Shown here: positions 1-8,642 of the stretch, in pieces
Position numbering within the stretch: the first letter of the stretch is position 1
Layout: each line of letters begins with the position of its first letter
NCBI RefSeq assembly: GCF_003259365.1
Contig: NZ_QLLY01000009.1
Coordinates: forward strand, 294,435 to 358,434
Source of the DNA: Streptomyces sp. PsTaAH-137
Lineage (GTDB): Bacteria > Actinomycetota > Actinomycetes > Streptomycetales > Streptomycetaceae
Reading direction: 5' to 3'
Length of the DNA: 64,000 bases
Program-made: the position numbers and the translations under genes
Notes under the pieces: generated by a model
Databases searched by the model: none
Seen by the model: the letters and a program-made list of their open reading frames with translations, nothing else
Told to the model about the DNA's origin: nothing

Positions 1-249
1 GAGCCCTGTGGCCCGTGCGCCCAGAAGCTCCCGTCCACCGTGCCCGGCGGGCAGGGTAGGGGTCGACATGGGGGCACCGTCGAGCAGCAGGGCCTTGGAC
101 AGGGCCGGCCGGCTGTAGGCCGGATACGGCTCGTCCCCGACGAGGGTCAGCTCCCCGTCGAAGCCCGTCTCGCGGAGCGTGTCGGCGGCGGTGAGCCCGG
201 CGATCCCGTTGCCGACGATGACGACGCGGCGCAGGACGTCCCCGCTCAT
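1..249 (-). CDS. Ferredoxin reductase, FAD/NAD(P)-dependent (partial, runs off left edge)
   Basis: Only the N-terminal 83 residues lie in the window; the rest continues past base 1. The frame opens with a hydrophobic strand and the dinucleotide-binding loop GNGIAGLTAA, then GDEPYPAYSRPALSK, which is the FAD-binding start of rubredoxin/ferredoxin reductase-type flavoproteins. The ATG overlaps the stop of the upstream ferredoxin gene (TCAT on the plus strand, bases 246-249), so translation is coupled. The inferred role is transfer of electrons from NAD(P)H through the neighbouring ferredoxin to the P450. Family is clear; pyridine nucleotide preference cannot be judged from this fragment. Confidence 0.88.
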   Translation of the reverse strand, partial: MSGDVLRRVVIVGNGIAGLTAADTLRETGFDGELTLVGDEPYPAYSRPALSKALLLDGAPMSTPTLPAGHGGRELLGARATGL

Positions 250-443
250 ACGATCCTCAACGCGGCGACCGGGCACACGCGGACGGCGGCGTTCGCCAGG
301 GCCGCACCGGCGTCGTCGGCCTCATCGACGTGCTCACGGTCGAGGACGAGATCACCCGCGTCGTCCACATGCATCAGATCCGGGGCGGCCTCCTCGCACA
401 GGCCGTGGCCCTCGCAGCGCGGGCGGTCGAGGACGATCCTCAT
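246..443 (-). CDS. P450-associated [3Fe-4S]-type ferredoxin
   Basis: A 65-residue protein with the cysteine layout of small bacterial P450 ferredoxins: Cys10 and Cys16 in CEGHGLC (His/Gly in place of the middle cysteine of a 4Fe cluster) and Cys57 followed by Pro (VRVCPVAAL). This pattern normally binds a 3Fe-4S cluster. It sits between P450 and ferredoxin reductase with 4-bp overlaps on both sides, so the three proteins are probably made in stoichiometric coupling and form one soluble electron-transfer chain. Confidence 0.93.
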   Translation of the reverse strand: MRIVLDRPRCEGHGLCEEAAPDLMHVDDAGDLVLDREHVDEADDAGAALANAAVRVCPVAALRIV

Positions 444-1612
444 GCGGGGGTCACCTCCAGGACGGGGAGCGATGCGATGCTCCGGGTGATGTTGCCGGGG
501 ACGCGGACCGCGGCGCCGACGACGAGTCGTTCGACGCGCCGGGCGAGCGCGCCGATCACGGCATGCGCCTCCAGGCGGGCGAGCCCCTGGCCCGCGCAGC
601 CGTGCGGGCCGTAGCCGAACGACAGATGGTCGACGGGACTGCGCTCGACACGGAACGTGTCGGGGTCGGCGTAGTGCCGGGGATCGCGGTTGCCTGCGCC
701 GAGCAGGACGGCGATCTGCGCGCCCGCGGGGACTATGACCCCGTCGATCTCCACGTCCCTGGCCGCACGCCGCCCCCACACGTTCACGGGGGACCAGTAC
801 CGCAGCACCTCGTTGAACGCCCCCGGCAACAGCGACGGCCGGTCGCGGACGAGAGCGAGCTGGTCGGGGTGCGCGGCGAACAGGGCGACGATGTTGCCGA
901 TGGCCGCCACGGTGGTGTCGATGCCCGCGCCGAGGTACTGGTGGATGATGTGGCCGGCCGACCCCGGCGGCACGGCTCCGCGCTCCTCGGCGTCGAAGAT
1001 GCCACGGCCCACGGACCCCTCGGCCAGATCCCCGGCGCGGACCTCGGAGCACCACGCGTACAGCTCTCCGGCGATCGGGAAACTGTCGGCCGTGCGCTGA
1101 TTCATCGGCCCGATGACCTCCATGGCGGCCTGCCCCCAGCGCAGCATGTTGGCCCGCGCACGGCCCGTGAACCCGATGAGATCCGCGACGACCTCCAGCG
1201 GAAACACCCGCGCGAGGGCATCGACGGCCTCGAAGGAGCCCCGCTCGACGAGCCCGGCGACCAGGCCGTCAGCCTTCGCCTCGATACGTCCCTTGAGACC
1301 GCGCAGCGCACGGGGAGAGAGATTCTCGGTGAGCGTGGCACGCAATCGTGTGTGAACCGGCGGATCCGACGCGAGGGAAGTACCGGCGAGCGCCTCATTG
1401 GCCCGCGCGTTGAAAGCGATCGACGCCGAGGAAAAGGATTCCCAGTCGCCGAGCGCGGCCCGGATCGTGTCGTACCGGGTCAGCGCGTAGACGTCATTCT
1501 TCGGGAGACGCACGACGGGCCCGATGTCCCGCAGTTCGGCAAAGGCGGGATACGGGTCGATGACGACTTCGTCGGCGAACAGGTCGATGTCGGAGGTGGG
1601 TTGGGAGGACAT
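440..1612 (-). CDS. Cytochrome P450 (CYP) monooxygenase
   Basis: A 390-residue bacterial class I P450. Visible landmarks are the I-helix oxygen-activation motif AGIDTT, the ExxR motif in EVLRYWSPV, and the heme-thiolate loop FGYGPHGCAGQGLA with the axial cysteine. The longer frame has an ATG at 1663, but that codon lies inside the palindromic operator at 1649-1667. The ATG at 1612 (protein starting MSSQPTSDIDLF) is therefore preferred, although neither start has a strong Shine-Dalgarno. First gene of the P450-ferredoxin-reductase operon. Substrate cannot be inferred; the divergent epoxide hydrolase hints at oxidation followed by epoxide opening. Confidence 0.93.
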   Translation of the reverse strand: MSSQPTSDIDLFADEVVIDPYPAFAELRDIGPVVRLPKNDVYALTRYDTIRAALGDWESFSSASIAFNARANEALAGTSLASDPPVHTRLRATLTENLSPRALRGLKGRIEAKADGLVAGLVERGSFEAVDALARVFPLEVVADLIGFTGRARANMLRWGQAAMEVIGPMNQRTADSFPIAGELYAWCSEVRAGDLAEGSVGRGIFDAEERGAVPPGSAGHIIHQYLGAGIDTTVAAIGNIVALFAAHPDQLALVRDRPSLLPGAFNEVLRYWSPVNVWGRRAARDVEIDGVIVPAGAQIAVLLGAGNRDPRHYADPDTFRVERSPVDHLSFGYGPHGCAGQGLARLEAHAVIGALARRVERLVVGAAVRVPGNITRSIASLPVLEVTPA

Positions 1613-1648
1613 GCCATTCAGTGAAAAGCCTGCTGCCGCATCAGACAA

Positions 1649-1667
1649 ATGAATGTTTTGCATTCAT
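1649..1667. promoter_or_regulatory. Perfect palindrome in the P450/epoxide hydrolase divergent promoter
   Basis: ATGAATG (1649-1655), a 5-bp TTTTG spacer, then CATTCAT (1661-1667): 7-bp perfect arms. An adjacent shorter repeat ATGC-ACG-GCAT lies at 1672-1682. The size and the AT-rich sequence in a GC-rich context suit a TetR- or MarR-type operator controlling both directions. No dedicated regulator is adjacent inside the window; it may lie left of base 1. Confidence 0.6.
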
Positions 1668-1839
1668 CGGAATGCACGGCATGAATAGCGAAGAGGCGGG
1701 CCGGAATCGGCCGGCACAACCGAGACCCCAGCGGGCCGTGACCCCGGTCGGTCGGGCATCGTGTCGTACGCAGGTCGCATCACCCGTCACTCCCGTCCCC
1801 CACCCGTCCCCAGAGGACGGACGCACCGAGGAGCACACC

Positions 1840-2982
1840 TTGCCGACGACCGCACCCGTCCTCCAGGTCAGCGACGCCGACCTGGAGGATCTTCGCGCCC
1901 GGCTGCGCGCCACCCGGTGGCCCGAGCCCTGGCCGACGGACGACGGCTGGGAGGCGGGTACCGATGCCACCGAACTCCGCCGACTCGTCGACCACTGGGC
2001 CGACGGCTACCCATGGCGGACCCACGAGGCCGCCATCAACGCCCTGCCCTCCCACTTCGCCGACCTCGACGGCACGCCGGTGCACTACCTGCGCTACGAC
2101 GGCGAACACCCGCACGCCCTGCCCATCGTGCTCACCAACGGTTGGCCGAGCACCGTCCTAGAACTCACGTCCCTGGCCGAACGACTGGCCGGCCCCTCCC
2201 GCCACGGCGGAGGCCCCCGGGACGCCTTCACCGTGATCGTCCCCTCCCTGCCCGGCTTCGCCTTCTCCCCGCAACGTCCCACCCTCACCGAGCAGACCCA
2301 CGAGCTCTGGCACCGGCTGATGCACGACCATCTGGGCTTCCGGCGCTACGCGGCCCACGGCGGTGACCTGGGCGCCGGCATCACCTCACGGCTCGCCGAG
2401 GCACACCCCGAATCCGTCGTGGGCATCCACCTGCTCGCCGCCGCGCCCCCGGCCGACCAGGACCGGCCCCCGCTCACGGCGGAAGAGACCGCCCACGTCG
2501 CCTCCGTCGCCGCCTGGCAGGCCGAGGAGGGCGGCTACATGCACCAGCAGAGCACCCGCCCCCTCACCCTCGCCCCCGCCCTGAACGACTCGCCCGCAGG
2601 CCTGCTCTCCTGGATCGTGGAGAAGTACCGAGCGTGGAGCGACTGCGGCGGTGACCTGTCGTCACGCTTCAGCGACGACTTCCTGCTCACCCAGGCGTCC
2701 CTCTACTGGTTCACCGGCACGATCTCCACGTCCTTCCGCCCGTACTACGAGTACGCGCACCACCTGACCCGGCGCGTGCGGAGCGTGGACGTCCCCACGG
2801 CCCTGGCCCTGTTCCCCGCGGACCTCTCGGAACCGCCGCGGAGCTGGGCCGAGCGCACCTACCGCCTCACGCGTTACACGCACCTGCCCCGGGGCGGCCA
2901 CTTCGCCGCCCACGAGGAACCGGCCCTGCTGGCCGACGACATCACCGTGTTCTTCCGGGACCTCCGCCCCTCCTCGGGCTGA
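1840..2982 (+). CDS. Epoxide hydrolase, alpha/beta fold with EHN domain
   Basis: A 380-residue protein of the epoxide hydrolase N-terminal (EHN) family. The N-terminal segment LRARLRATRWPEPW is the EHN signature; the oxyanion-hole region is LTNGWPST, the nucleophile elbow is HGGDLGA (Asp nucleophile), and the C-terminal catalytic histidine is in PRGGHFAAHEEP. The TTG at 1840 is chosen because GAGGAG lies 6 bases upstream; an open frame extends further up without conserved sequence. Divergently transcribed from the P450 operon across a palindrome, so it may act on an epoxide or haloester made by that P450 (inference). Confidence 0.88.
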   Translation: MPTTAPVLQVSDADLEDLRARLRATRWPEPWPTDDGWEAGTDATELRRLVDHWADGYPWRTHEAAINALPSHFADLDGTPVHYLRYDGEHPHALPIVLTNGWPSTVLELTSLAERLAGPSRHGGGPRDAFTVIVPSLPGFAFSPQRPTLTEQTHELWHRLMHDHLGFRRYAAHGGDLGAGITSRLAEAHPESVVGIHLLAAAPPADQDRPPLTAEETAHVASVAAWQAEEGGYMHQQSTRPLTLAPALNDSPAGLLSWIVEKYRAWSDCGGDLSSRFSDDFLLTQASLYWFTGTISTSFRPYYEYAHHLTRRVRSVDVPTALALFPADLSEPPRSWAERTYRLTRYTHLPRGGHFAAHEEPALLADDITVFFRDLRPSSG

Positions 2983-3084
2983 CCGGTTGCGGCCACGATC
3001 CGACGACTGAACCCTCTCGATCGCCGCGTACGTGCATCGGCCGATCCGGGGCACCCGACAGGGGACACGGAAAGGTGGTTCATC

Positions 3085-3498
3085 GTGGCGGACTCTTCAC
3101 TCCGGGCAGTGGGGTGGGCGCGCTCGTTGCCGATCAGCAGCGGAGTCAAGGCGGCCCGTGACTGGACGCGCTCCCATCTGGAGGACCTGGAATGGTCCCG
3201 AAGCGCGCCGGACACGGTCGACGCCGTGCTGCTGACGGTCTCCGAGCTCGTCACGAACACGCACATCCACGCACGCAGTACGGCCCAGCTCGTCCTGGCC
3301 TGGGACGGCGAATGTCTGCACGTGACCGTGCACGACAACAGCCCGCAGATGCCCAAGCCGCGCGAGAGCGACGAGGAGGCGACCGGTGGGCGCGGACTGC
3401 TGCTCATCGACGCGCTCGCGGACACCTGGCAGGCCCATGAGTGCCCGCGCGGCAAGGAGGTCACGGCCTGCTTCCGGCCGGTGAACACCGACAAGTGA
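3085..3498 (+). CDS. RsbW-like ATP-binding protein (anti-sigma/regulatory HATPase)
   Basis: A 137-residue single-domain HATPase_c_2 protein. The N-box is around TVSELVTNTHIHA, the ATP-lid G1 region is VHDNSPQMP, and the G2 region is GGRGLLLIDAL followed by a short terminal strand. Streptomyces encode dozens of such proteins, which act as anti-sigma kinases or signalling partners of STAS antagonists and SpoIIE phosphatases. GTG start with a purine-rich ribosome site (AAAGGTGG) about 8 bases upstream. Stands alone; no sigma factor is adjacent. A STAS protein (55946) and a SpoIIE phosphatase (59933) lie far away in the same window. Confidence 0.88.
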   Translation: MADSSLRAVGWARSLPISSGVKAARDWTRSHLEDLEWSRSAPDTVDAVLLTVSELVTNTHIHARSTAQLVLAWDGECLHVTVHDNSPQMPKPRESDEEATGGRGLLLIDALADTWQAHECPRGKEVTACFRPVNTDK

Positions 3499-3530
3499 TC
3501 ACCGGCCGGTGAACGTCGGTCGGTGAGTTC

Positions 3531-3872
3531 TCACCACTCCCTGGTGGCGATCAGTTCCTCCACGTCGGCCTCCGCGAACCCGTAGGCCGACGCGACGAAC
3601 CAGAAGTCTTCGGCGATCTCTTCGCGTGCCACCGTCTCGATCTCGCTCCCGGCCGCCTCGAATTCCGCCTCCAGCCCGTTGAACTCCTCCGTCGCGGCGT
3701 GAGTGAGCGCGTACAGGGCCGGCAGGTCCGACGGCTGCTCGGCCTCGATCCGCTCGCACAACCGAAGCAGGACCGCCCTGCCCTTGTCGACGACATGATC
3801 GGGAAAGTACGCGTCCGCGTACAGCGGCCGCAGAAACGCGTGCCCGGCTATCCGCTGGTTGATGATCGGCAT
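3531..3872 (-). CDS. DUF5713-family protein
   Basis: A 113-residue acidic cytoplasmic protein. It contains the pattern I associate with DUF5713: FLRPLYADAYFPDHVVDKG, then LYALTHAATEEFN, then a SEIETVAREEIAEDFWF block and a terminal TREW. No catalytic motif or membrane segment is visible. The start at 3872 is preferred over an ATG three codons upstream because AGGA sits 8 bases before it, whereas the upstream ATG has its purine stretch directly abutting. Function unknown. Confidence 0.75.
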   Translation of the reverse strand: MPIINQRIAGHAFLRPLYADAYFPDHVVDKGRAVLLRLCERIEAEQPSDLPALYALTHAATEEFNGLEAEFEAAGSEIETVAREEIAEDFWFVASAYGFAEADVEELIATREW

Positions 3873-3921
3873 GGTGCTCATCCTGCACCGGGCCACTGAC
3901 AACGAGGCGCCCGCCGAGGCA

Positions 3922-4236
3922 CTACGAGTCGAGCTGACGCAGCCCCTCTTCCCAGCGTCGCCTGCGATCCGTCTCGTCCTGCTCCCACCACGGCGGCGTG
4001 CCCCGCTCTCCGAGAGCGACCTTCGCGGTGTGGACCCGCCGGCGCGAGGCGCGCTCCGCGGTTGCGTCCTTCTCGCGGAGGGCGACGCCCACGGCCCGGC
4101 GGGCGGCCATCAGATGCGAGCGCAGCCGGGCCGCGGCGTCGTCCGGCACGGAGGGATCGGTGGCCCGCCACTTGCGGCCGCGGATCACGACGTAGTGGCC
4201 GTCCGGTGTGTGTTCGGGTTCGGTGCGTTGATTCAC
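3922..4236 (-). CDS. Conserved actinobacterial small basic/acidic protein, function unknown
   Basis: About 104 residues, starting VNQRTEPEHTPDGHYVVIRG. The blocks GHYVVIRGRKWRATDP, AARLRSHLMAARRAV and LGERGTPPWWEQDE form a pattern I recognise from uncharacterised Streptomyces proteins. It is rich in Arg and Glu, helical, with no signal peptide or membrane segment. The GTG at 4236 is chosen because similarity to the recalled pattern begins there; the frame extends to 4326 with unconserved sequence. No strong ribosome site, so the start is uncertain. Lies downstream of the histidine kinase gene on the same strand, with 86 bases between. Confidence 0.6.
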   Translation of the reverse strand: MNQRTEPEHTPDGHYVVIRGRKWRATDPSVPDDAAARLRSHLMAARRAVGVALREKDATAERASRRRVHTAKVALGERGTPPWWEQDETDRRRRWEEGLRQLDS

Positions 4237-4322
4237 CTGAGTCGTATTCCGCGCGTGCGGTGCCCGCGAACCCGTGCCCGGCGGGCTCGCGCGCCCCGAT
4301 GGGCCCGAGGACCGTAGGAGGT

Positions 4323-5408
4323 TCACCCGTCGGCGTGGAGCCGCGCGGGCAGTTCCACCGTGACGCGGAGGCCGCCCGCGGAGCGCGGGACGAGGGTGAG
4401 TGTTCCGTCATGGGCGTGGGTGATGGTTCGGGCGATCGTCAGGCCGAGGCCGACCCCCGCGTGGTCGGTGTGGACGCGTTCGGTGCCGCGTCGGAAGGGT
4501 TCGGTGAGGGTCGAGACATGCTCCCGGACGAGTTGCTCGCCGGTGTTCTCGACGGTGAGTTCCACGGTCTCGGGGCGGACGCCGGTCGTCACCCGTACGG
4601 TGCCGTGTCCGGGCAGGTTGTGGACGATCGCGTTGTGGACGAGATTCGTGACCAGCTGGAGCAGGAGGGCCGGAGATCCGGTCGTGGGAGTGATGTCGCC
4701 GCTGGTCTCGATGGCGACACCGTGCTTCTCCGCGAGGGGCAGGAGCGTCTCGACGGCCTCTTCCGCGAGAAGGGACAGGTCGACGCGTTCCGCGGCGAAG
4801 GACCGCTGCTCGGCGCGGCTGACCAGGAGCAGCGCCTCGGTGAGGTCGATGGCCCGCGTGTTGACGGCGCGCAGGCGTTCGACGAGTTCGTCGACGTCAC
4901 GGTGCGGATCGGTGCGGGCCACGTCGAGGAGTGCTTTCGAGACGGCGAGCGGGGTGCGCAGCTCGTGGGAGGCGTTGGCGGCGAATCTCCGCTGTTCCCC
5001 GACATGTGCGTCGAGCCGCGCGAGCATCGTGTCGAAGGCGTCGGCGAGTTCGCGGAACTCGTCCCTGCGGCCCGGCAGCCTGATCCGGTGGGAGAGGGAA
5101 CCGGTCGCGGCCGTACGTGTGGCGTCCGTGATGGCGGTCAGGGGAGCGAGCATGCGGCCGGCGAGGATCCAGCCTCCGAGGAGACCGAAGACCAGCAGGA
5201 ACGCCATGACGGCAGCTGCCCCCGACGCGTAGTGGAGGGCAAGATCCGAGCGGACCTGCAACCCGCCGATGCCGGCCTTCACGTCAGGCAGGTCTTTGAG
5301 CAGGAAGACCCACACCGCGGCGACCATCAGAACACCGGCGAGCATGAGGAATCCGGCGTAGCTGAGGGTGAGCTTGAGACGAACGCTCAGCCCGGGCGCC
5401 CTATCCAC
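4323..5408 (-). CDS. Two-component sensor histidine kinase
   Basis: 361 residues. An N-terminal membrane segment (about residues 14-34, LTLSYAGFLMLAGVLMVAAV), a short extracytoplasmic loop, a second membrane segment, HAMP linker, HisKA with the H-box NASHELRTPLAV, then HATPase_c with N-box NLVHNAIVHN and G-box HAGVGLGLTI. GTG start preceded by GAGGGAGC; it overlaps the 3-prime end of the response regulator by 8 bp, so the pair is coupled. The compact extracellular part suggests cell-envelope stress or antibiotic sensing, in keeping with the divergent VanJ-like gene (inference). Confidence 0.92.
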   Translation of the reverse strand: MDRAPGLSVRLKLTLSYAGFLMLAGVLMVAAVWVFLLKDLPDVKAGIGGLQVRSDLALHYASGAAAVMAFLLVFGLLGGWILAGRMLAPLTAITDATRTAATGSLSHRIRLPGRRDEFRELADAFDTMLARLDAHVGEQRRFAANASHELRTPLAVSKALLDVARTDPHRDVDELVERLRAVNTRAIDLTEALLLVSRAEQRSFAAERVDLSLLAEEAVETLLPLAEKHGVAIETSGDITPTTGSPALLLQLVTNLVHNAIVHNLPGHGTVRVTTGVRPETVELTVENTGEQLVREHVSTLTEPFRRGTERVHTDHAGVGLGLTIARTITHAHDGTLTLVPRSAGGLRVTVELPARLHADG

Positions 5409-6096
5409 GGTCCGCTCCCTCGTCCGCGGCCCGCGGTGGTGCGTCGATGCGGTAGCCGACGCCCGGCACGGTGGCGATGATCCAGGGTTCGCCCAGGCGC
5501 TTGCGCAGGGCCGAGACCGTGATGCGCACGGCGTTGGTGAAGGGGTCGGCGTTCTCGTCCCACGCGCGCTCCAGGAGTTCTTCGGCGCTGACGACACCCC
5601 CTTCCGCGGCGACGAGGACGTCGAGCACGGCGAACTGCTTCCGGGTCAGCGCGACGTACCGGTCGTCCCGGTACACCTCGCGGCGGAAGGGGTCCAGGCG
5701 CAGCCCCGCGATCTCCCGCACGGGCGGCCTGATGTGGGCGCGCCGCCGGTCGAGCGCTCTGAGCCTGAGCGCGAGTTCCTGGAGCTCGAAGGGTTTCGTG
5801 AGGTAGTCGTCCGCGCCGAGTTCGAACCCGGAGGCCTTGTCGTCGAGCCGGTCCGCCGCGGTGAGCATGAGGATTGGCATCCCGGTACCGGAGGCCACGA
5901 TGCGTCGGGCGATCTCGTCACCGGACGGTCCGGGGATGTCGCGGTCGAGGACGGCGATGTCGTAGGTGTTGACGCTCAGCCTTTCCAGAGCGGTGTCGCC
6001 GTCCCCCGCGATATCGGCCGCGATCGCTTCCAGGCGCAGACCGTCGCGAATGGCTTCCGCCAGAAAGGGTTCGTCCTCGACGATCAGCACACGCAT
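5401..6096 (-). CDS. OmpR/PhoB-type response regulator
   Basis: 231 residues: receiver domain with acidic pair VEDEPF, phospho-acceptor Asp51 in DIAVLDRDIPGPSG, Thr in MLTAAD and Lys in LTKPFE, followed by a C-terminal winged helix (ALTRKQFAVLDVLV, NAVRITVSALRKRLG, VPGVGYRID). First gene of the regulator-kinase pair. Its promoter region faces the VanJ-like gene, and inverted GTCAAGG/CCTTGAC elements lie between them, making that gene the most likely target besides autoregulation. Confidence 0.94.
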   Translation of the reverse strand: MRVLIVEDEPFLAEAIRDGLRLEAIAADIAGDGDTALERLSVNTYDIAVLDRDIPGPSGDEIARRIVASGTGMPILMLTAADRLDDKASGFELGADDYLTKPFELQELALRLRALDRRRAHIRPPVREIAGLRLDPFRREVYRDDRYVALTRKQFAVLDVLVAAEGGVVSAEELLERAWDENADPFTNAVRITVSALRKRLGEPWIIATVPGVGYRIDAPPRAADEGADRG

Positions 6097-6099
6097 GAC

Positions 6100-6176
6100 G
6101 TCAAGGCTACGAGGCGGTCCCTATCGTCGGCGTATCGAGAACGGCATACCTTCCGGCAACACCGAGCCGCCTTGAC
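6100..6176. promoter_or_regulatory. Divergent regulatory region with widely spaced inverted repeat
   Basis: GTCAAGG (6100-6106) and CCTTGAC (6170-6176) form 7-bp perfect inverted arms about 63 bp apart, between the response regulator start and the VanJ-like gene. The arrangement would place one half-site close to each gene. Could be operator half-sites for the response regulator; chance occurrence is not excluded. Confidence 0.35.
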
Positions 6177-6251
6177 TGACGGCATGCATCGAACACGACC
6201 ATCACCCCGAATGACGAGCGCCGCCCCCGCACTGGACCGGAGGGCGCGGCA

Positions 6252-7358
6252 GTGACCGGCGGCGAACGAGGACGCACGATGGTGCGGGCCGACACGGTGG
6301 AGCAGACCGGACAGGCGGCAGCCGACCGGCGGGACACCGGCTTCAGTGCCCGGCGCGCTGTCATCCGCGCGATGCGTGCCGGTGCCCGGCCGGGGCCCTG
6401 GAAGCGCGGGTACCTCCTGGCGGCGACGGCGCTGCTCCTGGGCCTGTTCATGCTGGCGCACGCGGAAATCCCCAATCGGATCGGGAATCTCGGCAGCCTG
6501 GTGGAGACCTTCCTGCCGTGGTGCGGTCTGGTCGTCCCGCTGCTGCTGGCCGGTGCGCTGTGGCGGCGCTCCGCCTCCGCGGTGGTCGCGCTGCTGTTGC
6601 CGGTCCTGGTGTGGCTGAATCTGTTCGGCGGACTGCTCAGCGACAAGTCCCACCCGGGCGGCGACCTCACCGTGGTCAGCCACAACGTCGCCGCCGACAA
6701 CCCCGACCCGGCCGGCACCGCCCGCGAACTGGTCGCCTCCGGGGCGGACGTCCTGGCCCTGGAAGAGATCACCCGACAGGCCAAGCCGCTGTACGAGAAG
6801 GAGCTGGCGAAGACCTATCCGCACCATGCGGTGCGGGGCACGGTCGGGCTGTGGAGCAAGCTGCCCCTGTCGGACACACGGCCGATCGACATCAAGATGG
6901 ACTACGGGCCGTTGGCCAAGACCAAACCGGCCGACACCTCCATGGAGACCGTTCGTGCGCTGCGCGCCACGGTGACCACGGGCCGGGGAACACTGGCGGT
7001 GTATGTGGCCCACCTGGCGTCCGCACGGGTGAATCCGCGGGCCGGCTTCGCGACGGACCAGCGGGACCGCGGCGCACGGGCGATCGGTGAGGCCGTCGCC
7101 GCCGACCGGAATGAGCGGGTGGTGCTGCTCGGCGACCTCAACGGCACCACGTACGACCGCGCGTTCGCCGGCATCACCTCGCGGATGCGCTCGGTGCAGG
7201 ACGTGGCCGGGGACGGGTTCGGCTTCAGCTGGCCGGCCGCGTTCCCGCTGGTGCGGATCGACCAGATCCTGGTCCGGGGCATGAAGCCGGAGCGCTCGTG
7301 GTCGCTGCCGAGCACGGGCAGCGACCACCTGCCGGTGGCGGCCGCGATCAGCTGGTAG
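6252..7358 (+). CDS. VanJ-like membrane endonuclease/exonuclease/phosphatase-family protein
   Basis: 368 residues with a three-helix membrane N-terminus (about residues 50-125) followed by an EEP-superfamily domain: VVSHNVAADN, LALEEIT (metal Glu), VAHLAS, LLGDLNGTTYD (catalytic Asp/Asn) and a terminal GSDHLPVAA (catalytic His). This architecture matches VanJ of Streptomyces coelicolor, a membrane phosphatase acting on undecaprenyl pyrophosphate and conferring teicoplanin resistance. GTG start preceded by GGAGGG. Divergent from a two-component system that probably regulates it. Assignment to the VanJ group rests on architecture; the exact substrate is inferred. Confidence 0.75.
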   Translation: MTGGERGRTMVRADTVEQTGQAAADRRDTGFSARRAVIRAMRAGARPGPWKRGYLLAATALLLGLFMLAHAEIPNRIGNLGSLVETFLPWCGLVVPLLLAGALWRRSASAVVALLLPVLVWLNLFGGLLSDKSHPGGDLTVVSHNVAADNPDPAGTARELVASGADVLALEEITRQAKPLYEKELAKTYPHHAVRGTVGLWSKLPLSDTRPIDIKMDYGPLAKTKPADTSMETVRALRATVTTGRGTLAVYVAHLASARVNPRAGFATDQRDRGARAIGEAVAADRNERVVLLGDLNGTTYDRAFAGITSRMRSVQDVAGDGFGFSWPAAFPLVRIDQILVRGMKPERSWSLPSTGSDHLPVAAAISW

Positions 7359-7385
7359 ACCCGTCGCGCATCGACGGGCTCGTGG

Positions 7386-8617
7386 TCAGAACCAGTGCAG
7401 GCAGTGCGGCGGGCGCTCGGTACGGAACAGGGCGTCCGCGAGAGCCGCGGCGCCGGGGTGGTGAGCGTGGATGTGTCCGGCGCGTACGAGCGTGCTGGGG
7501 GCGGTGCCGCCGAGGTAGAGCGAGCCGAGGTCGTTGATGTCCAGGGACAGGTCGGGTTCCCGGTCCGTCGGGGCGCAGTGGGCCTTCCCCTCGCGGACGG
7601 TGAGCAGGTAGCGGCTGTGCTCGCCGAGGAACGGGTCGTCGACGTCGAGGACGAGTTCACCGTCCGTGGACCATCCGCGCGCGGCCAGCGCACGCGGGAC
7701 ATCGAGCAGCCGCAGCCAGAGCCAGTCGGTGTCGTCGCTCACCTGACCGGCGCGGAAGTCGGCGAGCTGCCAGCGCAGCGGGTGTCCGGGCGGGAGATGC
7801 TTGAACACGACGCTGGTGACCAGGTCGTGTTCGAGGACGAACGAGGCGAGGGCGGTGAAGACGGCGTCGTCGGTGGCGATGGTCTCGTCCACCGTCAACG
7901 TTCCGGCGTCGATCGAGTAGCTGGCGTATCCGTCCGCGACACCGTCGGCGTCGCGGTGGACGGCGACGTAGCGCGGTGCGGAGGAGACCGGGGCTGGCCC
8001 GCCGCCGAGGCCCACCAGCGGTGCGGCCGGGACAGAGCGCCGGGTTGGGCGCGGCGGTACCGGTCGTAGACCCCTTCGAGGATCTCGCCGCACGCGGCCC
8101 GCCGCAGCAGTTCGACCGAGCCGGTGTCCGGCGCGACGGCGGTGGCCCGGGCCTTGCCTCGTGCGCGGGGAGGGGCGAAGGCACCCTGGCGGCGCTGCAC
8201 GGTCAGCCGTCGGGTGTACGTTGCCGGCCCGTAGCCGAACCTGCCGTAGATCGGGGCCTCGGAGGCCAGCAGCACGGAGAGGAAGTCACCGCGCGCCCGC
8301 AGCTCCGTGAGCTGATGCCGCATCATCGCGCTGAGCACGCCCTGGCGCCGGTGGGTGGGCAGGACACCGACACCGCTCACTCCTGCGGCGGGGGCGAGGG
8401 TCTTCCCGGGCAGGGTGAGCTCGAAGGAGTAGGCGCCGGCGGTGCCCACGGGCCGCCCGTCCGCCGCCAGGGCGAACACGCCGCGATCCATTTCGAGCGC
8501 CGCCCACCACACCCCGCCGCCGCCCTCGGCCGGGGTTTCCGGGAACAGCCCGAACGCGGCGTGAAGGGTTTCGACGAAGACATCGAGATCCTCGTCGGTC
8601 GTGCCACGGATCTCCAT
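7386..8617 (-). pseudogene. Eis-like GNAT N-acetyltransferase, interrupted by a frameshift
   Basis: Read across two frames this gives an about 410-residue protein of the Eis/enhanced-intracellular-survival family: tandem GNAT fold plus SCP2-like C-terminus. The first part (start ATG 8617) has the acetyl-CoA loop GVLPTHRRQGVLSAMM and ends near LSRPHRWWASAAG. Conserved sequence then resumes in another frame as SSAPRYVAVHRDADG and runs to HCLHWF at 7386. The shift lies around 7985-8010 in a GC-rich stretch and needs one missing base (or two extra). It could be a real inactivation or a sequence error. Family members acetylate amines such as aminoglycosides or lysine side chains. Confidence 0.75.
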
Positions 8618-8642
8618 CGCTGCCGCTGCCTCCCTGGTAGAT

